Assembly (NCBI GenBank): GCA_964564305.1
Contig: CAZMAM010000008.1
Coordinates: forward strand, 1-48,970
Source of the DNA: RGIG1959 sp964564305
GTDB lineage: Bacteria > Bacillota > Clostridia > Oscillospirales > Acutalibacteraceae
Direction: 5' to 3'
DNA length: 48,970 nt
The notes beneath the pieces are model-generated. The model saw only the letters and a program-made list of their open reading frames with translations. It ran no database searches and was not told the origin of the DNA. Below, piece by piece: positions 16,615 to 25,042 of this stretch. A program made the translations under genes and the position numbers. Position 1 is the first letter of the stretch; every line of letters begins with the position of its first letter.

Positions 16615-17523
16615 ATGATGAAACATTTACTGAAGCTGCTGGATCTTTCCGGGCAGGATATCGCGGAAATTCTCGATACCGCCGACCAGCTCAAATACGA
16701 GCTGAAACACGGCATACCGCACCGCCGCTTGGAAGGCAAAACGCTGGGAATGATTTTTCAAAAAGCTTCCACCCGAACCCGCGTTTCCTTTGAAACCGGC
16801 ATTTATCAACTGGGCGGATACGGTCTGTTTCTCTCGGCCCGCGATCTGCAAATCGGCCGCGGAGAACCGGTGGAAGATACCGCCCGGGTGCTTTCGCGCT
16901 ATCTGGACGGCATTATGATTCGGACATACGCGCAAAAAGAAGCGGAGGATCTCGCCGCTTTCGGTTCGATTCCGGTTATCAACGGTTTGACCGATTTTTG
17001 CCATCCCTGCCAGGTGCTCGCGGATTTGATGACCGTGCGCGAGCACAAGGGATTGCTTGAAGGATTGAACCTGTGTTACATCGGAGACGGCAACAATATG
17101 GCCAATTCCCTGATTGTGGGCGGGTTAAAAACCGGCATGAACGTCCGCGTGGCATGCCCGGACGGTTACCGGCCGGATCCGGCCGTTCTCGCCTTTGCCG
17201 CCGACTACGGCGACCGTTTTCTTCTGAGCACCGATCCGTTTGCCGCGGCAAAGAACGCGGACGTCGTTTTCACCGACGTCTGGGCGTCTATGGGTCAGGA
17301 ACAGCAGATTCAGGAGCGCCGCAAGGCTTTCAGCGGGTATCAGGTCAACGCCGAACTGCTCGCCGCCGCTCACGCCGACTGTCTGGTGATGCACTGTCTT
17401 CCCGCGCACCGCGGCGAAGAAATTACCGCGGACGTGTTTGAAACGCACGCCGGCGAAATTTTTGACGAAGCGGAAAACCGCCTTCACGCGCAAAAGGCCG
17501 TAATGGCGCTCACCATGGGCTGA
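16615..17523 (+). CDS. argF: Ornithine carbamoyltransferase
   Basis: 302 residues. It makes citrulline from ornithine and carbamoyl phosphate. The carbamoyl-phosphate loop is FQKASTRTRVSFE (about residues 43-55); the other signatures are GLTDFCHPCQVLADLMT, and VMHCLPAHRGEEI, whose Cys and Leu contact ornithine. Starts at tandem ATG codons after AAAGGAATGAGGA. 80 bases separate it from argD. Last gene of the cluster, followed by a strong terminator. No carbamoyl-phosphate synthetase gene is in the window. Confidence 0.97.
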   Translation: MMKHLLKLLDLSGQDIAEILDTADQLKYELKHGIPHRRLEGKTLGMIFQKASTRTRVSFETGIYQLGGYGLFLSARDLQIGRGEPVEDTARVLSRYLDGIMIRTYAQKEAEDLAAFGSIPVINGLTDFCHPCQVLADLMTVREHKGLLEGLNLCYIGDGNNMANSLIVGGLKTGMNVRVACPDGYRPDPAVLAFAADYGDRFLLSTDPFAAAKNADVVFTDVWASMGQEQQIQERRKAFSGYQVNAELLAAAHADCLVMHCLPAHRGEEITADVFETHAGEIFDEAENRLHAQKAVMALTMG

Positions 17524-17566
17524 ATAAGCTTGAATAAACTCTTGAAAACACGGCGTCTCCGCCGAA

Positions 17567-17605
17567 AAAGCCTTTCCGGAAAATTTTCCGGAAAGGCTTT
17601 AATTT
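17567..17605. terminator. Bidirectional terminator after argF
   Basis: A perfect 34-base palindrome (AAAGCCTTTCCGGAAAA and its reverse complement, 17567-17600). It is followed by AATTT on the plus strand and by a TTTTTC run on the minus strand, so it can stop both argF transcripts and leftward transcripts from rsmE. Confidence 0.85.
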
Positions 17606-17684
17606 GCAATATTTTGTTTTTGATTATAATGAATATGAAATAACAGCGGATGTACGGGTAATCGATTGCGCGTAAACAGCCGGG

Positions 17685-18416
17685 TTACGATAAATTCCCC
17701 GTAAGGCTCATCATCACGGCGACGGCCGCCAAAGGCGCGGTTTCGCAGCGCAGAATACGCGGACCGAGCGTAGCTGTTCGCGCGCCCGCGCGCATAAAGC
17801 TTTCTATCTCCGAAAGGGAAATCCCGCCCTCGGGCCCGGTCACCAGAGAAAGGCTCCGCGTATCGGGGGAAACGAGCGAAGAAAGCGGCTCGCCGCCTCC
17901 CTCGTAGCAAACCACCGTAAACTCCCGCCGAATGTTCTGCGCCAGAAGTTCGGAAGAAATCGGAGGCAGCACTTCGGGTACGATTCCCCTGCCGCTTTGC
18001 TGCGCCGCTTCCCTTGAAACGGTTTGCCAGCGGCGAAGTTTTTGCTCGGCGTTCCCGGTTATCCGGGCGACGCTTCGCTCCATTTTCACCGGCACTATGC
18101 GGCTGACCCCTAATTCCACGGCTTTTTGCACAATCCGATCCATTTTATCCGATTTGGGCAGCCCTTGGTACAGCGTAAGAAAAAGCCCGGGTTCCGATCG
18201 GGAGGGAACCGCGTCTTCCACTTCCAACCGGACTTCCTCCCGGGTGATTCCGACAATTTTGCAGGGATATTCCGTGCTGCGCCCGTCGCACACCACCAGC
18301 CTGTCCCCCAAACGGGATCGCAGCGAAAGGCCGATGTGCGCCGCGTCCTGACCGCGAATAACCAATATGTCTCCTTTATCGGCGGGATGCGCCATCGACT
18401 GAAAAAACCTCGGCAA
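17685..18416 (-). CDS. rsmE: 16S rRNA (uracil-1498-N3)-methyltransferase
   Basis: 243 residues, SPOUT-type RNA methyltransferase that modifies U1498 of 16S rRNA. It opens with the family start MPRFF, followed by a PUA-like domain, then the knotted domain with LVTGPEGGIS and LGPRILRCETAPLAA forming the SAM pocket. The start codon is TTG at 18416 (AAAAGGGGCG upstream); no ATG gives the conserved N-terminus. About 110 bases separate it from thiI upstream, and that gap contains several AGGCAAA-like repeats of unknown meaning. Confidence 0.94.
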   Translation of the reverse strand: MPRFFQSMAHPADKGDILVIRGQDAAHIGLSLRSRLGDRLVVCDGRSTEYPCKIVGITREEVRLEVEDAVPSRSEPGLFLTLYQGLPKSDKMDRIVQKAVELGVSRIVPVKMERSVARITGNAEQKLRRWQTVSREAAQQSGRGIVPEVLPPISSELLAQNIRREFTVVCYEGGGEPLSSLVSPDTRSLSLVTGPEGGISLSEIESFMRAGARTATLGPRILRCETAPLAAVAVMMSLTGNLS

Positions 18417-18527
18417 AATGATTTCGCCCCTTTTGGCCTTTTTGCCTCATTGTCCCTGTTTGCCTCTATGCTCTTATTAGCCTCGCTGCTTTTCGATTTT
18501 CGTTTGCCCTACAGCCGTTTGCCTTTT

Positions 18528-19706
18528 TTACACGGTGACGGGCGCGGCCTGCTCTGTCGCTTCCCTCACCAGCGCCGGTATATCCAGCTCTTGCTCTTCC
18601 CCGATAACCTTGGCAAGCTGCGGGCGGACACTCGGATGCCGGGGCGTGAACACGGTGCAGCAATCTTCGTAAGGGCGAACGGATATGTCGAATGTTTCAA
18701 TCTTCCGGGAAAGCCGGATAATCTCTTCTTTGTCCATCCCGATGAGCGGACGGAAAACCGGAAAATCGCAAACCGCATCCGTACAGGCAATCGCCGAAAG
18801 GGTTTGAGAAGCCACCTGTCCCAGGCTTTCCCCGGTAATTAGCGCGCCGCAGCGTTCCCTGCGCGCCAGGACAGCGGCGCACCGCATCATCATCCGCCGC
18901 ATGATCAGCGTAAAATATTCCTCGCGGCAGTTGTCCCGAATCGATTCCTGAATACGCGTGAACGGCACCACATAGAGCGGAACCGAACCGGTATACGCGG
19001 AAAGCTGGGAAAGTAAATCTTTTACCTTTTGCTCCGCCATCGGGCTGGTATAAGGCGGAGAGGCAAAATGTACCGCCACCGTTTCTACCCCGCGCTTCGC
19101 CATCATATATACCGCCACGGGGGAATCAATGCCGCCGGAAAGCAGTGCGGCCGCCCGGCCGGCGGTGCCCACCGGCATGCCCCCCGCGCCGGGAATCTGG
19201 GCCAGATGCACATAGGCGCCGAAATCCCGAATTTCCACCGTAACGGTCAGATCCGGGCGGTGCACATCCACGCTGAGACCGGGAAAGGCCTCGAGAATCG
19301 CCGCGCCGGCTTCCTCGCAGATTTGCGGAGAAGGGTGCGGAAAAGACTTATCCGCGCGTTTGGCCAGCACTTTAAACGTTTTCGCGTTGCGGTACCCGGG
19401 TTCGCCCAGCGCCTTTCCGACCACCCGTACCGCCGTATCCAGACAGGCGGAAAGGGTTTTTTCGCAAACAGCGGCGCGGGAATACGCCGCAATTCCGAAA
19501 ACTTTGGCTACCGCCTGTTCCGCTTTGTCTATATCCGCGCCGTTGCCCGGTTCCGCATAAATGGCGGATTGCGCCTTGCGCAGAGTAAAATCTCCCGCCG
19601 CTTTCAAACGGCGCCGCAAATTGCCCATCAGAGTTGCCTCAAACGTTCCCCGATTCAGCCCCTTGAGCGCCAGTTCCCCGTTTTTAATCAGCAAAATCTC
19701 GCGCAT
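18528..19706 (-). CDS. thiI: tRNA 4-thiouridine synthase ThiI
   Basis: 392 residues. It adenylates tRNA uridine 8 and inserts sulfur to give 4-thiouridine; it can also take part in thiazole synthesis. Order: N-terminal ferredoxin-like domain, THUMP domain, then the PP-loop domain with LLSGGIDSPVAVYMMAKRG. The C-terminus has ITGESLGQVASQTL and CCTVFTPRHP. There is no C-terminal rhodanese domain, as in most Firmicutes, so the persulfide probably comes directly from a dedicated cysteine desulfurase, such as the one at 21417-22619. Only 4 bases separate it from the sortase gene upstream. Confidence 0.95.
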   Translation of the reverse strand: MREILLIKNGELALKGLNRGTFEATLMGNLRRRLKAAGDFTLRKAQSAIYAEPGNGADIDKAEQAVAKVFGIAAYSRAAVCEKTLSACLDTAVRVVGKALGEPGYRNAKTFKVLAKRADKSFPHPSPQICEEAGAAILEAFPGLSVDVHRPDLTVTVEIRDFGAYVHLAQIPGAGGMPVGTAGRAAALLSGGIDSPVAVYMMAKRGVETVAVHFASPPYTSPMAEQKVKDLLSQLSAYTGSVPLYVVPFTRIQESIRDNCREEYFTLIMRRMMMRCAAVLARRERCGALITGESLGQVASQTLSAIACTDAVCDFPVFRPLIGMDKEEIIRLSRKIETFDISVRPYEDCCTVFTPRHPSVRPQLAKVIGEEQELDIPALVREATEQAAPVTV

Positions 19707-19710
19707 ACCG

Positions 19711-21372
19711 TTACATCTCCGGCATTTCGGGTTCTACAGGAGGTTGCGTGGATTCCTCCAAAGGTTCGCTCGGTTCTTCCGAAGGCTCGGTGGGCGGCTC
19801 GGTCGGCGCCTCCGAAGACGGTTCGGTCGGCGCCTCTGTGGGCGCCTCTGAAGGCGGTTCGGTCGGCGCTTGCGTGGGTGGCGGCGTGGGCGGTGCCTGA
19901 GTGGGCGGCGCGGGCGGTGCCTGCGTGGGTGGCGGCGCGGGCGGCGATGTCGCGGGCGGCTCCACGGAACCGGGCGCGGTAGGCGCGGTGCTCTCGGTCG
20001 ACGTGGTGGTGGACGGAACCAGCGATCCGTCTTGCGTGACATACGGAAGCGTAGTGGTGGCGCCCGTTCCCGTCGCGGTGGAAGTCGCCATATAAGCGCC
20101 CAGCGAATCCAGCGGCGTAATCACGTAATTGGCGTCCACGTAATACGGATGCGGTTCCAAATTCTGGTTGACGTACCACCCGTAAGGCATAACCACATCG
20201 GTGTTCACGGTGATTTTGGACACATCGGTGGAGACATCCTCCCCGTCTCTCACCCGTCTGGCTACAATGGCCGTGCGCCCGTTCTTAAAGGGAAGCCCCT
20301 GATTGGCGTTGCAGGTGGAAAGCGTGACAATTTCATCGGTGGGAAGCAAATCCACATCGCCGTAATCGTAAAGCGAACGCGCCTTGACCTCCGCAAGGAA
20401 CATCGCAAAATCTACCCCGTCCGCAAATTCGGTTCGCAAATACCCGAAAGGCGTTCCGTCGGCGGGATCGTTGTTTAAAATCATCACCGCGAAGACCTTG
20501 TATTCTCCTTTGCGGTAAATGGTGTTCAGCGTGAAGGTCGGCGCGCTCCTCGCGTACTCCACTCCGCGAATCAGCCGGTTGAGCGGGGCAAACATTTGCC
20601 CGCTGGACATATTGTGACCGTAGATAACGGTGTTGCTGTTTTGATAATTCTGACGGGAAAAATCGTTTCGGTAATCGAAGAAACAGGTTCCGTTGATGTT
20701 GTAGGTGCGCAAAAAGTCATGGTGCAGATAATAATCGTTATCGGCCGTCTGCATGATCGGATATTCCAAATTGATGCCGCCGTCGGAAGAGTGAAACGAC
20801 AGCCAGCCGCGAATGTCGTTATTCTGATAATACAGTTTTTTAAACGAGGGATCAATGCCTTCCGGGTACGAGTAATTTGCCTGATCGCCCGTAAGAACCG
20901 GAGAAACATCCGGATCGTATTGCTCCGCAAGCGTTTGCGCCAAGACCTCATTTTGGCGGGGCACCAGCACCAAATCGTCCACCAAATACGTCATCGAGCC
21001 CACAAACACCAAAACAGCAAGGAGCATCACGCATTTGCGCACCACATCGAAGGCTCTGTCCCCCACATGCGGCACAATGGCGCCGAAAAACCGCATAAAC
21101 ACATTGCGCTTCGGCGCTTCTCCCGACGCGGCACGCATTTCTTCCTCCGCTATGCCGTCGTCTTCCAAGGGCATGGATTCGTCTTCCACCAAAAATTCCG
21201 GCAGTGTCCCCGGCGAAATAATCACGTCGTCATCATCCGGCGGCGCGTCGTCCGCCACGTGAATCTCCTGCATTTGCGCCGCGGGCACAACGTTTTTTTT
21301 GGTCTGAAATTCTTCCAGTATGGCGTCAACATCAAAATCGTCCAAATCCTGAAACCGATATTTTTCCGCCAT
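19711..21372 (-). CDS. Class B sortase with long acidic cytoplasmic head and Pro/Thr/Glu-rich tail
   Basis: 553 residues, much longer than a typical class B sortase (about 220-260). Residues 1-110 are a very acidic, probably disordered cytoplasmic head (DDAPPDDDDV). One membrane helix spans about 114-132. The sortase B domain (about 175-375) has catalytic His253 in VIYGHNM, Cys354 in TLSTCN and Arg near 372 in AIVARR. From about 435 to the end the protein is low-complexity Thr/Pro/Ala/Ser/Glu repeats (TQAPPAPPTQAPP, then TEPPSEAPTEAP), probably a wall-spanning or extracellular stalk. It lies between cysteine desulfurase and thiI genes with short gaps. No sorting-signal substrate is seen in the window. 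Confidence 0.9.
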   Translation of the reverse strand: MAEKYRFQDLDDFDVDAILEEFQTKKNVVPAAQMQEIHVADDAPPDDDDVIISPGTLPEFLVEDESMPLEDDGIAEEEMRAASGEAPKRNVFMRFFGAIVPHVGDRAFDVVRKCVMLLAVLVFVGSMTYLVDDLVLVPRQNEVLAQTLAEQYDPDVSPVLTGDQANYSYPEGIDPSFKKLYYQNNDIRGWLSFHSSDGGINLEYPIMQTADNDYYLHHDFLRTYNINGTCFFDYRNDFSRQNYQNSNTVIYGHNMSSGQMFAPLNRLIRGVEYARSAPTFTLNTIYRKGEYKVFAVMILNNDPADGTPFGYLRTEFADGVDFAMFLAEVKARSLYDYGDVDLLPTDEIVTLSTCNANQGLPFKNGRTAIVARRVRDGEDVSTDVSKITVNTDVVMPYGWYVNQNLEPHPYYVDANYVITPLDSLGAYMATSTATGTGATTTLPYVTQDGSLVPSTTTSTESTAPTAPGSVEPPATSPPAPPPTQAPPAPPTQAPPTPPPTQAPTEPPSEAPTEAPTEPSSEAPTEPPTEPSEEPSEPLEESTQPPVEPEMPEM

Positions 21373-21416
21373 AAACTCACCACCTCAATACAAGATACCC
21401 GCTTTGCGGGATACAC

Positions 21417-22619
21417 TCAACCCGAAACACACGGCTGTTTGGCCGCCGGTGTTCGGTGCGCAAGCGATGGCAATATTTCGCACAGCGCGTCCTCAAAGCA
21501 CACTACGTCGTCTTCCGAGGTGTCCAATCCGGTGCTGACGCGAATCGCGCCGTCGATATCTTCGTTTGAAAGCCCCATAGCGCTCAGCACATGGCTTTGT
21601 TTGCCTTTGGCACAGGCGGAACCGGCGGAAACATACACGCCTCTCTGCGCCAAGGCGTGCACCAATGTTTCACCGCGGTATCCGCGAAAAGAAACGGTGA
21701 GAATCTGCGGCACAGCCGGCATCGGACGGATAATTTGCAAAACCCCCGGCCCGATAACGGAAGTTATCCGCGTTTGCAGCCCGGTTATCAGCCGGTCTCG
21801 AATACGTTTCCCGGCCTGATTCGCCTGCTCGGGAGGCGGAAGTTCCCGAATGGCGGCGGCAAGCGCCAAAATTCCGGGGACATTTTCCGTTCCGCTGCGA
21901 TAATTCCGTTCCTGCCCTCCGCCGTAAAAAAGCGGAATCAGGCGAACCCCTTCCCGAACATACAGCGCGCCGATTCCTTTGGGTGCGCCGATCTTATGTC
22001 CGCTGATGCCGACGGTATCCACCGCTTGGACAATGGGAAAAAGCGGTATCTTTCCGGCCGCCTGAACCGCGTCGCAGTGAATAGCGGCAAGCGGCGCCGC
22101 TTTGCGAACCTCCCGCGCCACCGAAACCACAGGCAGTATTTGACCGGTTTCGTTATTGACCGCCATCATACACACCAGTATGGTTTGTTTTCCGCACGCC
22201 TTGGCAACGGTTTCCGGAAGCACTTCTCCATGTGCGTCCGGGTGAATTACGGTAACGGAAAACCCCTCGTTTTCCAAAGCCAAGCAGGCCTGAAGCGCGG
22301 AAGCGTGCTCCAAAGCCGTCACAACGACATGATTACCCTGCCGTTTTTTGGCCCGGGCAAGACCGAATATCGCCAAATTATTGGCTTCCGTGCCGCCGCC
22401 GGTAAATACAATGCGGGCACGGTCTTTCGGCGACGGCGAAAGACCGAAAAATTGCGCCGTGACTTGCCGCGCCTCTTCCACGGCAAGTTGTGCCCGTGTT
22501 CCCACCGTATGCAGCGATGAGGGATTTCCGTATTCTTCAGTCATTCCTTTTTCGGCCGCCGATACCGCCGCGCGGCACACTCGCGTGGTGGCGCTGTGAT
22601 CCAGGTAACATTCCCGCAT
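21417..22619 (-). CDS. Cysteine desulfurase (NifS/IscS family)
   Basis: 400 residues, class V PLP enzyme that removes sulfur from cysteine and holds it as a persulfide. MRECYLDHSATTRV is the typical start. The PLP Lys is in GISGHKIGAPKGIGALYV (about residue 202); the persulfide Cys is in AGSACAKGKQSH. ATG at 22619 is preceded by GGAAGGGAG. In Firmicutes a desulfurase beside thiI is usually its sulfur donor, which is the role I infer here; general Fe-S supply is an alternative. It heads a unit with the sortase gene (44-base gap), thiI and perhaps rsmE. Confidence 0.93.
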   Translation of the reverse strand: MRECYLDHSATTRVCRAAVSAAEKGMTEEYGNPSSLHTVGTRAQLAVEEARQVTAQFFGLSPSPKDRARIVFTGGGTEANNLAIFGLARAKKRQGNHVVVTALEHASALQACLALENEGFSVTVIHPDAHGEVLPETVAKACGKQTILVCMMAVNNETGQILPVVSVAREVRKAAPLAAIHCDAVQAAGKIPLFPIVQAVDTVGISGHKIGAPKGIGALYVREGVRLIPLFYGGGQERNYRSGTENVPGILALAAAIRELPPPEQANQAGKRIRDRLITGLQTRITSVIGPGVLQIIRPMPAVPQILTVSFRGYRGETLVHALAQRGVYVSAGSACAKGKQSHVLSAMGLSNEDIDGAIRVSTGLDTSEDDVVCFEDALCEILPSLAHRTPAAKQPCVSG

Positions 22620-22673
22620 AGACGGCTCCCTTCCGTTGCGGCACACTTTCCCGGTAAATCCGTATTTTACCGT

Positions 22674-22702
22674 ACTTTAGCCTTACCGTGTCTTATCGTC
22701 AA
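22674..22702 (-). promoter_or_regulatory. Predicted promoter for the desulfurase-sortase-thiI unit
   Basis: On the minus strand TTGACG at 22697-22702, 17-base spacer, TAAAGT at 22674-22679. Confidence 0.6.
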
Positions 22703-22800
22703 GGCAACTCAGTATACCGCATCTTGTCTCTCTTTGCAATTCCCGAAAAAAGAACAATCCGTAAATTTTGCGAATTTCCGCAAATTTTCCGCTTTTTCGG

Positions 22801-22829
22801 TGGAAATTCAGCGGTTTGCGCGCTATAAT
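22801..22829 (+). promoter_or_regulatory. Predicted promoter for the 38-residue peptide gene
   Basis: TGGAAA at 22801-22806, 17-base spacer, TATAAT at 22824-22829. The -35 matches consensus at four of six positions; the -10 is perfect. Confidence 0.55.
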
Positions 22830-22945
22830 AAAAACAGAAAAACAAGGCGTCCGCCTTATGCCAAAAACCGGTAATTTTCCCAGTTCGGCGGTTTCAAAAG
22901 CGAATGAGCGCGCCGTGTTTGAAAACTAAAAGGAGCGTGGATATC

Positions 22946-23062
22946 ATGAAAAAACTGTTCACGGTTGTTCTGACAATTGCCGCCGCGGTGGTTGCGGCAG
23001 TTTATGTCTTGCAAAGAATCCCGCTGCCCATGGCAATACGGGAAGATTTCAAAATTGAATAA
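22946..23062 (+). CDS. Small single-pass membrane peptide, unknown function
   Basis: 38 residues: MKKLFTVVLTIAAAVVAAVY forms a basic start plus a hydrophobic helix, followed by a short tail VLQRIPLPMAIREDFKIE. Support for a real gene: a strong AAAAGGAGCG ribosome-binding site 8 bases before the ATG, a promoter with a consensus -10 at 22824-22829, and a terminator hairpin just after the stop. It could be a small membrane regulator, a toxin-like peptide or a small exported peptide; I recognise no family. No antisense partner gene is visible. Confidence 0.7.
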   Translation: MKKLFTVVLTIAAAVVAAVYVLQRIPLPMAIREDFKIE

Positions 23063-23068
23063 TCGCTT

Positions 23069-23100
23069 GGCCGGGGGTTTTCAAAAACCTCCGGCATTTA
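23069..23100 (+). terminator. Terminator after the 38-residue peptide gene
   Basis: GGCCGGGGGTTTT pairs with AAAAACCTCCGGC (23069-23095 approximately, one bulge), followed by ATTTATCTTT. Confidence 0.7.
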
Positions 23101-23136
23101 TCTTTGGTTTTTTCGGCGCGCGGGTTAACCGAAGAC

Positions 23137-23332
23137 TTAAGGCAGCACCACACAAAGACCGGTCTTGCGCGCAATGCCTGCCCAAGCGGCCGGGCACTTT
23201 TTGCGTCATAAATGACAAAAATCCTCGCAAATACATAAAGGTTTCCCTGCGATTTTCGTTTCATCTGACGAAAAATCCGCTCCGCCTTCACGCACGGCAA
23301 TCTTTGTGCGGTATTGTCTTAAACCGGAAATC
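23137..23332 (+). repeat. Dispersed inverted-end repeat, copy D
   Basis: About 196 bp. Left end TTAAGGCAGCACCACACAAAG at 23138-23158; the right end CTTTGTGCGGTATTGTCTTAA closes the inverted pair. The core shares GTTTCATCTGACGAAAAATC and the ACAAAAATCCTCG block with copies A and B but has extra sequence near the left end. It lies between convergent genes and carries no transposase. Confidence 0.8.
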
Positions 23333-23368
23333 AAATATCCGATAACTCGGCAACCCGGCGGCTTTGCC

Positions 23369-24268
23369 CTATGCTTCCCGCTTTTGTCTGCCTCCGATAA
23401 GCCAAACCATGACCCCGCCCAGCAGAAAAGCGAAAATCGATCCGAATATCATCGGCAGTGCGGCGGTAAACCGATCGAGATTTAACGCGACCAGCGAAAC
23501 CACCGATGCCGCAATCAATCCTAAAAGAAAACTCAACGTAATTCTCCGGTTTTTTCGCAGAGCAAAGGACGTCAGCTTTGCGCTGAGTACAATACCCAGC
23601 ACCGCTCCGATCGCAAAAAACAGCAGCGGCACAAGCGAGAGCAGCGTCTCCCCGGAAAAAGAACGGAAAATCGTTGCCAGATTCCCGATATATCCGAGCA
23701 CAACCAATTGGTACACGCCCAAAATCATCAGCATCAGCGATCCGCTGATGCCGGGCAGCAACATGGCAAACCCTCCGACGATTCCGGAAAAAAAGAGCAC
23801 GGCGCAAAGCGAAAAACTGAACGCCGGTATTTCCGCCGTGTCGGCGGCAGGCGCGGGCAGCCAAAAAATCTGCGCCGCGGTCAGCAGGAGAATGAGCGCC
23901 ACCGCGCAAAGTAATGCGGGAATATGAACCGATATGCTCTGCATTTGATTTTTTTTGAAAATCGGAACCGAAAACGCGACCAATCCGATAAACCAAAAAA
24001 CGGTTGGCATCGGAATAACGGCAAATAACCACTTCAATATTGCGGAAAACCCGACAATTCCGATTCCGGCACCCAGCAATACCTCAACCAAGAACAAAAT
24101 ATCCTGCTTGCGATGTGGATTTTTGGGCTTAAACACATCGGAAATAGCGTTCATGGCACGATCGAAAATGCCCATAATCACCATTAACGTTCCCCCGCTT
24201 ACCCCGGGAATCACGTTGGCAATTCCGACCGCCACTCCGCCGAGAATGGGACGCAAAATCTGTTTCAT
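23369..24268 (-). CDS. DUF368 family undecaprenyl-phosphate translocase (PopT-like)
   Basis: 299-residue polytopic membrane protein of the DUF368 family. Family members have been shown to return the lipid carrier undecaprenyl phosphate across the membrane for reuse in wall synthesis; I infer the same here. The two related signature loops are GIANVIPGVSGGTLMVIMG at the N-terminus and MLLPGISGSLMLMILG in the second half, consistent with an inverted repeat fold. About eight helices. ATG at 24268 follows CGGAGGAAT; an ATG ten codons earlier lacks such a site. It starts 33 bases after the thioesterase gene. Confidence 0.9.
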   Translation of the reverse strand: MKQILRPILGGVAVGIANVIPGVSGGTLMVIMGIFDRAMNAISDVFKPKNPHRKQDILFLVEVLLGAGIGIVGFSAILKWLFAVIPMPTVFWFIGLVAFSVPIFKKNQMQSISVHIPALLCAVALILLLTAAQIFWLPAPAADTAEIPAFSFSLCAVLFFSGIVGGFAMLLPGISGSLMLMILGVYQLVVLGYIGNLATIFRSFSGETLLSLVPLLFFAIGAVLGIVLSAKLTSFALRKNRRITLSFLLGLIAASVVSLVALNLDRFTAALPMIFGSIFAFLLGGVMVWLIGGRQKREA

Positions 24269-24301
24269 ATATTCCTCCGTTGTACAGACGTTGTACAAGC
24301 T

Positions 24302-25042
24302 TTACAGCATCATTTCCGCCTCAAAAGCAAGGCGATCCGCGTTTGTTCCCCGCATAAACACGGTGCGCTCCCGCGCTTCGGTGTACAGGGACAGACAATC
24401 CCCCAAACGGGATTCGTGTTTAAACACAACGGTAAACCCCTTGATGTCCTTCGGATCCGCCGGGGAAAAATCAATCAGCAAATCGGCATAACGGGTATTG
24501 TTAAAATGCTGCAAATAATCCAAATGGGAACGGCGAACCGTAAATTCCCCCGCATAGGGCATATCTTCAGGCAGCCGCAGCCGTTCGGGATAAGGGCATC
24601 CGTGCGGGCGTTCCGACGCGGCGGGCAAGCCGAACGCATCAAACACCTGTGGACGAAGCGGACGGTGGGTTTGGATATCCACCAGGGCAAAAGTCGAAAC
24701 GCTTTCGATCAAATTCCGATCTTCGGTATCCCGCAAACGGTAGCATCGAACAAACCGCGAATGAACGGACGGACGGTACCAAGTTTCCATAACCACCTTT
24801 TCGCCGTAATGCGGGCGCCGAAAAATCCTGGCCGTCGCCTGCAAAACCACAAACGCCATTCCTCGGTCGGAAAGTTCGGTAAAACCCAGTCCGCCGCATA
24901 AAAAATGGTGTTCACCGATCTCCTGTTGCCAACGCAGGAGCGCAGAAAGCGTGAGCTTTCGATCGTATCCGACGTCGTAAGACGCAATCGGAATTGTTTC
25001 ACGATAAACAGGCGGGATATCCTTTCCGTGCGGTTCGCTCAT
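24302..25042 (-). CDS. Acyl-ACP thioesterase family protein, atypical active-site region
   Basis: 246 residues: two hot-dog domains of the acyl-ACP thioesterase family, which releases fatty acids from acyl carrier protein. N-terminal half: TIPIASYDVGYDRKLTLSALLRWQQEIGEHH. Second domain: RRSHLDYLQHFNNTRYADLLID, where most relatives read SDxDxNGHVNNxxY. The expected catalytic Asn of the D-x-N-x-H pattern appears to be Leu; Asp and His remain. Activity may be altered. The ATG overlaps the serS stop as ATGA, so it is translationally coupled to serS. Confidence 0.85.
   Translation of the reverse strand: MSEPHGKDIPPVYRETIPIASYDVGYDRKLTLSALLRWQQEIGEHHFLCGGLGFTELSDRGMAFVVLQATARIFRRPHYGEKVVMETWYRPSVHSRFVRCYRLRDTEDRNLIESVSTFALVDIQTHRPLRPQVFDAFGLPAASERPHGCPYPERLRLPEDMPYAGEFTVRRSHLDYLQHFNNTRYADLLIDFSPADPKDIKGFTVVFKHESRLGDCLSLYTEARERTVFMRGTNADRLAFEAEMML

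Larger units (their letters stand above)
22620..22945. other. Divergent regulatory region
   Basis: 326 bases between the desulfurase gene (minus) and a small peptide gene (plus). It holds one predicted promoter on each strand (22674-22702 minus, 22801-22829 plus) and an AT-rich stretch; no further gene is apparent. Confidence 0.6.
23063..23368. other. Intergenic region: terminator plus repeat copy D
   Basis: 306 bases between the small peptide gene and the convergent DUF368 gene. It is filled by the terminator at 23069-23100 and repeat copy D at 23137-23332; nothing else is apparent. Confidence 0.65.

Noticed and set aside
18417..18527. Repeated AGGCAAA-like motifs between thiI and rsmE
   Set aside because: Short, irregular and without a hairpin or frame; not enough to call a feature.
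19750..19970. GC-rich tandem-like repeats that might be a minisatellite or CRISPR-like array
   Set aside because: They are the coding repeats of the Pro/Thr/Glu tail of the sortase; spacing is irregular and there are no spacers.
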